Assembly: GCA_003184365.1 (NCBI GenBank)
Contig: NKYR01000007.1
Location: 434,001-498,000, forward strand
Direction of reading: 5' to 3'
From: Evernia prunastri
Lineage: Eukaryota; Ascomycota; Lecanoromycetes; Lecanorales; Parmeliaceae
DNA: 64,000 bases
In this document: positions 57,484 through 64,000 of the stretch, piece by piece
Layout: each line of letters starts with the position of its first letter
Numbering within the stretch: the first letter of the stretch is position 1
Program-made: the position numbers and the translations under genes
Notes under the pieces: model-generated
Told to the model about the DNA's origin: nothing
The model's input: the letters and a program-made list of their open reading frames with translations, nothing else
Database searches by the model: none

Positions 57484-58469
57484 ACAAATGAGATTCCTTC
57501 ATAGGTTTTCGAATCAGACTTGCGCTGAGCCCACGCGCAGATCCAAGCGGCTACTCCTGCCAGAATCGGTCACCCCATGTATATACTTGACGACTTTCTA
57601 GCTTGCACAGTTGATGCCCACCAGGCGCTAGATCAAGAACTGAGACGTACAAAAGGTATTGAAGCCGACATAAGAGACTAAGAATGCAGAAGAAACCCAG
57701 GGCGACAGCTTTTACGCAGGTACCGATTGGCCGCAGCGGTTGACAGATCTGATCCGCACATGCTTACATATCAGACGTGGCGTAATTGAAATCCTTATGA
57801 GTACTGTCGGTGATTCTCAGGTCAAGTCAATCGATGAGCCCGGATCTCATCAGAAAAGGATTCTTCAAGTCCTCCGTCCTAAACCAAGCCTTGTTGACTA
57901 TGTACAACCACCTCACACGACGAGTCTTCTTCATAACTGAACAAGATTACATGAAGATGAAGTTTGAGAACAATCATCAATGGCTGTAGATTTGAGGAAG
58001 CTAAGTCGCTGTCAAGACTAAGTCACGTGCTTAAAGAACGCGTAAAGAACACCGCCACAGAAAGTGCCAAATCCAACGGCGCTTAAATTGTTTTCCTCGT
58101 ATTCACCCTTTTCCCCTCGTCGTCTCGTACATTTTTAAGTTTATCATATTAAATCCAACTCTTACAATGTTATTATTGTTACATGCTTCAACGACGAAAT
58201 GACACAAATACGGGTGTACTTTCGCTGTCTCTTGATCATCTGATTTCGTGAGACTCTAGTTGGTCTTGACTGTACAACACTGTTGTATTTACTGGTCCAC
58301 GGTTTCATGCCAAAGAGATGAATACGAATTTCAAGGGGTGATATGCTAATAACAGTGCGTCCTGAGGGCTCATAGAGGCTTGGTGATCATCATATGGATA
58401 CCAGACAATTCAGTAAAAAATTCCATCTTTCTTCAACTCCTCACAACTTTGCTTCTTCTTTAACTCATA
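57484..58469. other. Spacer between NLR and secreted Cys-rich gene
   Basis: 1 kb. No ORF with family resemblance, and no ankyrin-like sequence could be read after the NLR stop. It holds the NLR 3' UTR and the next promoter. Confidence 0.45.
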
Positions 58470-59590
58470 ATGGATATTCTAGTTCTGTTTGCGGTAGTAG
58501 CCAAGCTCGCCTTGCTCTGCTTTGCTGGACCACTAGAAAAGCGCCAAAATGATCCGGAATGCACTGATGCTCTCTGTGTCCTCAATGACGCTATGAAACC
58601 GGTTTGCACCGATGCCCTCTGTGTTCTCAATAATGCCCTGACGGAGACTTACTCATGTACACAAGCGTAAATACCGCTCATTGTCCGTCTTGCTTCTATA
58701 TTGACCTGATCGCTAGTACGAATGCTGCACTCGGTCCCTCTGTGTATTGCGACTGCACATCCGACTTGCATACCTCGGCCACTGCCACCTATCTGGGACT
58801 CCTCGGCATAGAATTCTCCACGACTGTGACTTATGCGACAAGAACCGCACAGCTTTCGCACACGACAGGTTTTTGTCCTCCAGTCATAACGACCGTCGTA
58901 GGGTCTCAGATTACGCCAACGATTTGTGCAAGGAGCACTGCCTCCTCACAGGTCTCCTCACGAGCCTCCTCACCGACCTCTTCACGAGCCTTGTCGCAGA
59001 CCTCGTCGCAGGCCTCCTCATGTATTTTGGCGTATGTTGATCTGTAAACACCTTTGACTGTGCAGATCCAGTTAGCTTATAAAGGCACGCTGCAGACCGA
59101 CCACAATTACGGCTCTGGGCTCTACGATCACTGCGCAAGCTTGCTCCTGCAATGGACACCCCGCCTCAACCGTCACACCCTTGGGTCTATGCGGAAGTCT
59201 GACAGCTTCGGCCAATTGCGAATACTCAATGTTCGTCACCTTCTACAAACGCTTACTTCTCTATTCACCTGTAATTGGAACAAGCTGAAAGCAGACAGTC
59301 CTGTTGGAGGACCCTTGGGCTCGCACACGACTACTTTCTACGGCTGTGCATGCAACACTAGGGCCTGGGGTAGCATACCAACCTCATCCCTATTCATCTC
59401 GCAGCCCAACTATGGCGGCGCAGGCTATTGCGGAGGCCCAATATGCGTCCCATCTGCGAACAACAACGCGCTGGCCACGTGTCAATGTTCGGATTGGCCG
59501 GTCGATAACACCCTCGGGCCCTACACGAACAATCCCTGCGCGGGATATACGTATACCACTACGACCACCGGAACCTGCAGCTGGCAGTAG
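58470..59590 (+). CDS. Secreted cysteine-rich protein with Ser/Thr-rich linker
   Basis: Four exons, 58470-58666, 58717-59031, 59096-59230 and 59299-59590, are joined across introns of 50, 64 and 68 nt, giving 312 aa. A signal peptide (MDILVLFAVVAKLALLCFA) is followed by a Kex2-type Lys-Arg (LEKRQ) and a tandem repeat in which CTDALCVLN occurs twice 15 residues apart. Then come a Cys-containing Thr-rich segment (CDCTSDLHTS), a Ser/Arg linker (SSQVSSRASSPTSS), and a C-terminal Cys-rich domain (YGCACNTRAWG, NYGGAGYCGGPICV, ATCQCSDWPVD). This is typical of secreted wall or effector-like fungal proteins. The family is not recognised. Splice choices in exon 3 rest on frame and donor quality alone. 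Confidence 0.65.
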
Positions 59591-61340
59591 GTCTTCCCTG
59601 ATGCCCCTTGTGACTATTATGCATGAGCTGCACAAATACGACGTTTTAGAGACTAATGCGGTTCTACTTCTAGACCCGTCCCAGGCATTGCTGGTGGCTC
59701 TACTTGTCTCTGCGCAGATCAAAAAGGATCCTCTATTCACCTGGTCACAGTACCTGCCACGTGTTCGGGACCGGTGCCGGTGTCGGCCGTTTTGACCGTC
59801 ACATCGGCCTCATGATTGGACCGCGTGCGATGGTTCTAAGCGTGTTTGGAATTGTGTTCGGCGTGCAGAGTTTGGGTGGATATCGCCGTGAATGGTCTTT
59901 CAGATGGACAGGATATGGTTTAGGAACATGGCGTGACGAGGAAACTTGTAGCGCCAAAAAGCGATACTATGCGTTCTTAGCTTTGATCCTTCTATGAGGC
60001 TCCTTCTATGAATGTTCTGAGTATCTTACACCAAGGAAAACCAAGACGAAAGATCATGGTGCCAAGACGATCAGGTTACGCTCAACATCTTGTAAATGCG
60101 CTCCTTTTCTGGCCTCGTCTCAATCTATTCTAGAACTTCAACCATTCTACCTTGCCGTTCATGTCGCACTATAACCTCACGTTGCGTAGCTAGTGTACCC
60201 TCCCACTCTTCGCGTGTGAGTTGCTGGCACTCTGTCGGAAGACCGCGAACATCGAAGCGTGAGATCTAAGCATCAGAGACTTGGCTCTACCTCGACAAGC
60301 CATGGAACCCCAAGAGCCGGAGATTTGACTCTAGGCACGCGTCGACTGCTAGGAGAAATAAGTTGCAGCTGACATTGTCAAGCGATCCTACGACCTAGGG
60401 AAAGCGCCTGCATGTCAGCAATGAGGATATCGAGCGCACCAGAGCGCGTCGGCGAATCTGCTATCGATGGGATGTAAAAATCTTCGCAGAGATCATCAAT
60501 GACCTAAATTCTAAGCTCGACCTTGTTGTATAAGAAAATGAAAAGGCTCCGCAGAACTGTCGATTAGGAAACAAATACTGTTGTAGTTCCCGTCGGCAGC
60601 AGTACGGGTTTGAAGTCCAGAATCGAAAGATGTACCAGGTATTACCAGACACGCCTCTCTTTCATAGAAACGTCGCAAATTATACTTTCAATAGGTACGA
60701 CATCGCCCGAAAGAACGCGATTGCAAACTCGAATTCACACAAGCCAATATCCGACTAGAAATACTTCGTAGGCCTCGAATGCTCAGTGCCTTTTCACATG
60801 CAGTGTATTACGCTACTGGGCTACATAAAGAACATTTCATTGGCGCGATGCCCCACACTTGGTAAGGCATGTTACCATAAAGGAAAGAATATCAGGTGCT
60901 CGACCTCTCTTCATGAGGATCTAGACTCTTACCATCTTAGATGAATCGGTTCTGGTATTGGAAAATCTCATTTGTACAAAGATTGTAACCGTTGGAGGAG
61001 AAGTAAGATGATCCACAAATTCTTAGCCGAGTGAATCCTCGCAAGCTTGAGCCCATTGATAATCAACAATGAAGGGGCTGCAAACTGAACTTTTCGTAAT
61101 TATCGAATTTATAGCCGTAATTACATGCATGATCGCGGATGAAGCCGCTGCTGTTACTAGATACCTCCGAATCTCACCCTTTGCTTCCCTCTCGAAGACT
61201 CCGAACTCCCCGTCGCTTACTCCACCCACTTCGGTCGCTTGCCTCTCCGCCTTCGCCGACAGGGTCTTGTCATCTTTCATAACTCTTTGTGGAAAGGACC
61301 ATAGCCTGTCGTGGTCTATTTCCGTCGAGCCTCTTCGCTA
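59591..61340. other. Intergenic region, no supported gene
   Basis: 1.75 kb between convergent genes. Frames at 59704-59997 and 60461-60652 lack ATG starts or relatives. 61023-61280 on the minus strand may be an extra 3' exon of the kinase gene, as discussed there. Confidence 0.45.
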
Positions 61341-63076
61341 TCATGAACTCTGGTCGATCTTACGCTTGGTACCCTCTCTTGGGATTATTTTTATCTCTCC
61401 ATGTCTTGCTGGGAGGTCTTTTGCAATAGCTAATGCCTCAGCCGCGGAACGTCGGTCAGATGGGTCCCACGTAGTCATTTTTCTGAGAAGGTTGTAGTAT
61501 CCCAGAAACCTAGGCGCCTGAGCCACTTTTGCCCTAAATGCTTCATGGAATCGATTCAGTCTACCCTGCAGAACAAAGTTGGTAATTCCTGTCCCCGGCA
61601 GCTTCTGGCCCCTCGTCCAAACGTCATCAAAAATATTCCAATTCAGATCTTGGATCCTCAATACGCGGATTGCGCTCAGACTCAAACCCCATACGTCCAC
61701 TGACCTTCCATATCTTTGCGGATTAGTGACAGAACCTATCTTCAGCTTGATGACTTCGGGCGCGAGATAGGGAATCGTTCCCTGCCCGTGGTCATCCGAC
61801 GTTGTCTCTGTCGTAGCTGCGTCTAAGTCTAGGATGACTCCTCTGGGAGGGTCGAAAGAACGAACACCGAGGTTCGCCGGTTTGATATCTCGATGCATTA
61901 TTCCTTTGGTGTCGTGCAGAAACGCTAGACCCTGCAGGTACTCGATAAGTAGAGTAATTTGAGCAGCGAGGCTTAAGCGGTGAGTATCCACAACACTGTC
62001 AAGTGTAGCGAAAGCCAGAGGACTGTACACGCAGTATACAGCTGGAAACATTGGCTCGAGGTTGCTGGATGAGTACAGGAGTTCCAGGATATTTGCCTTG
62101 CTTGGATGTTAGACCATCATCACTTGAACTATTTCTTTCCATTTGTACAAGGACTTACATGTTGACCAATGATCCTCATAATCTCGAGATGTTGACTGAG
62201 CTGCTGTCTATTTGGCTGTTTGAACCCTTTGACCGCAACAACGGAGCCATTTTGCTTCCACCCTGCGGTCACCTCACCAAAAGACCCCCCGGCAAAGGCT
62301 CCAGGAAGAATAGTGTATCCGTCAAAGTGCAGGTGAGCACCCGTCGAAGGAGCCGATAAAATGGGGTGAGCGTTCCACTGAAGGCCTCGATAATGAATTT
62401 TCATGAATGCAGGGAGGCTGCTCCGAAAATTGCCATTGTTAATTGCTTCTCCATGTGAATAGATATATGAGCATTGCCCGAATAGAACCTCGTGCCCGTG
62501 CTCGAGAACTTTGCAAGAGTTGCTGGTTCTATGGTCAATGTGTTTGAGTCCTGTTGACCCACCAACCTGCATGCTGTGGAGGGCTTCCAGCGTAGCCAGA
62601 GAAGACTCCTTGTGGATGAAAAGGCGCGCCTGAATTCCTCGAATGTGGTTGTGACTCCGATTTGAGTTGGGTGGGCCAATCACCGCGTCGATCCCTGATT
62701 TTTTATGTCCAGTCCCGATATACCATCCTTTGGAAGGATCTTTTGGAAGCATAGCTGTGCTGAATTTGAAGGCCCCGAAGTATTGAACTTGCTCCTTCTC
62801 CTCTTGGTCACCTTGATCTTCTGAATCAGAGACGCTTACAGATCTGACAGGCATCATGCCCTTCAGATGAATGAACATGCGCTCATGGAGCTGACTTTCT
62901 GGAATTTGTATCATTCTGTCCACAACTAGATGAAATGCATGACACGCCGAGTCGTTTATGGGTGTCAGCCAGCCAAAGACACTGTGCTTGTTATTATCTT
63001 GCTTCCAAGACCTCGGTATAGTTGACACGGTGTTCTCCTCAAAGGGGTTCACTAAAGCACCTGCAGAATCCATCAT
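61341..63076 (-). CDS. Ser/Thr protein kinase with N-terminal FHA-like region
   Basis: Two exons, 62159-63076 and 61341-62096, are joined across a 62-nt intron (gtaagt...gcaag), giving 557 aa. The N-terminal ~250 aa contain IGPPNSNRSHNHIRGIQARL, which resembles the phosphopeptide-binding core of an FHA domain (S..H..I). The kinase domain follows: Gly-rich loop GAFAGGSFGEV (259-269), VAVK Lys283, HRDIKPAN with catalytic D376, and YLAPEV. The metal-binding motif is DLD (D396) in place of DFG. FHA-kinase pairing recalls checkpoint kinases but the arrangement here is of a filamentous-fungal group without known role. A gtaaga donor just before the stop could splice to 61023-61320 in frame and extend the C-terminus. 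Confidence 0.8.
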
Positions 63077-63599
63077 GAGGTCTCTTACCGTGAAGCGGAG
63101 TGTTTGGAGTGGCTCTGAGACAAAACCCTGAAGTGAGCAAGGGGGATCAAGCCTGAGTGAAGCTCACAAAAAGTCTCATCAAAACTAACCTCACGAATCG
63201 GTGGAGAGGCGTAATTCAGTAAGAGTAAGTATTATTCAATGAGGATTTCGTATTTTGTATTTTGAATTGGTAGTTTACGGGCCATTGGTGCATCGCAGAC
63301 AGTTCGAGTTCAGCTCAAGTCGAGAAATTTACCGTTGAAGGGTGTTGCTGCAACAGGAACGATGCTGTGTTAAGGGATGTGTTAAGGTATGTGTGATGTG
63401 TTACGACTCACGGGGCTTGGCAGAGCATACTCGTAATCAGCCGCGCGATAGAGTAGGGAGAAACGCGCAATCACGTGATGATCGACGGCTTCTCCATTCA
63501 CTTGACCGTCACTCTGCACTCTGCTTCCTTTCACATCTTCACCTTTGTTATTTCAATACTCACAGCCACCGTAGTGGAAGTAACAATCTTACGAATAAT
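63077..63599. promoter_or_regulatory. Divergent promoter region of kinase and acidic-protein genes
   Basis: 523 bp between opposite starts. An atcacgtgat palindrome lies at about 63471-63480, an E-box-like site (CACGTG) well placed for the plus-strand gene. No other element assigned. Confidence 0.5.
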
Positions 63600-64000
63600 A
63601 TGCTGCTCTTTGACGACTACGACGCCTCAAGAAGCGACGACACTGAGGCGGTGCAGCCTGAGGAGCCATTGTTCTCCGACGAGCTATTTGCGGATTTACA
63701 TTACTCCCCACCTTCAACACCATCACAGCGACGGAAATTCCAGGAATATGCAAAGCTGTATCCCGAAAATGAGTTCTATCGCGCCCTCTACGAAGCCGAT
63801 GTTCAAAAATGCAACAGATTACAGAAGGAGGCGGAAGCTCTCGGCTTTTCCTCGTGGGATGAGAAGGAGCGCCACCAGGATGGGGAGCAACGCGAATGGT
63901 TGGAAGATTACATCAAAGAACATGGTCATTCGCCTCCTCCTCCTATTTTGTCGGAGGAGCAAAAGGCTGCGTTGGAGTTGCAGTACCAGAGGACTGTAGA
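63600..64000 (+). CDS. Acidic coiled-coil protein, 5' part (runs off window)
   Basis: An ATG at 63600 opens a frame that stays open to the window edge (133 codons). It begins MLLFDDYDASRSDD, is rich in Glu, Asp and Lys, and has a helical stretch (PENEFYRALYEADVQKCNRL, KEAEALGF) likely to form a coiled coil. There is no signal peptide or known domain so far. A longer shadow frame from 63475 overlaps it in another register; codon composition favours the frame given here. Family unknown; the missing 3' part may decide. Confidence 0.65.
   Translation, partial: MLLFDDYDASRSDDTEAVQPEEPLFSDELFADLHYSPPSTPSQRRKFQEYAKLYPENEFYRALYEADVQKCNRLQKEAEALGFSSWDEKERHQDGEQREWLEDYIKEHGHSPPPPILSEEQKAALELQYQRTV

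Noticed and set aside
61023..61280. Separate 85-aa gene downstream of the kinase
   Set aside because: Better explained as a possible 3' exon of the kinase or chance; no independent promoter or family.
63475..63999. 174-codon frame at the window end
   Set aside because: Different register from the 63600 frame, with His/Ser/Thr/Arg scatter typical of a shadow; the 63600 frame has coherent acidic coiled-coil composition.

Overview
This is a nuclear genome window from a filamentous ascomycete (Pezizomycotina). The genes are intron-containing. Nearly all splice sites are GT-AG, with donors such as gtaagt, gtgagt and gtatgt, and introns are mostly 37-105 nt. The families are typical of this group: a KDM5 demethylase, a Zn2Cys6 factor, DUF6604, an F-box protein, a NACHT/ankyrin NLR, a PD-(D/E)XK nuclease-like protein and a DUF221 channel. 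AT-rich islands with RIP-like decay surround the transposons. The class (Leotiomycetes or Dothideomycetes?) cannot be settled from this sequence alone. Scattered single N bases and one 21-N run show it is a draft scaffold, and most of them lie in transposon sequence.

Layout. 0-11 kb is a conserved housekeeping block: a small calycin-like protein, a complete six-exon KDM5 histone H3K4 demethylase gene (minus), SLX1 (plus, divergent from KDM5) and dTMP kinase CDC8 (minus, convergent with SLX1, 24 bp between stop codons). 11-21 kb is a transposon island. It holds two copies of a ~0.4 kb LTR-like repeat, a second LTR-like repeat with arrays of tiny GGGC-N5-GCCC hairpins, two 84-bp TGTTAG...CTAACA modules, a tRNA-like pol III promoter segment, a 5'-truncated Tad1-like LINE broken into repeated pieces by N joints, AT-rich relics, and a 230-bp MITE-like element with 13-bp terminal inverted repeats. 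21-32 kb carries a DUF6604 protein, an F-box protein, a secreted Ser/Ala/Thr-rich protein and a Zn2Cys6 transcription factor. 32-39 kb is gene-poor, with a degraded ORF, a PD-(D/E)XK nuclease-like protein and one unknown protein. 39-49 kb has a four-TM membrane protein, a small tyrosine-rich/basic protein, a Nudix hydrolase and a CSC1/OSCA-type (DUF221) channel. 49-60 kb is accessory in character: long empty spacers, two diverged copies of a non-coding block, a type II membrane protein resembling fungal fucose-lectin-like proteins, a NACHT-ankyrin NLR and a secreted cysteine-rich protein. 61-64 kb has a protein kinase with a possible N-terminal FHA-like region and the 5' part of an acidic coiled-coil protein that runs off the window.

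Exon joins were worked out by hand from reading frame and splice signals. For every complete multi-exon gene the joined length is a multiple of three. They are sequence-based models with no transcript support. One correction was needed: in the NLR gene the printed bases around 56386-56461 appear one base out of step with the supplied translation, and I followed the translation there. The core genes (KDM5, SLX1, CDC8) concern chromatin, DNA-junction resolution and dTTP supply, but I see no evidence that they form a functional cluster. The accessory genes (NLR, lectin-like, secreted Cys-rich, PD-(D/E)XK) resemble the fast-evolving self/non-self and surface repertoire of fungi.
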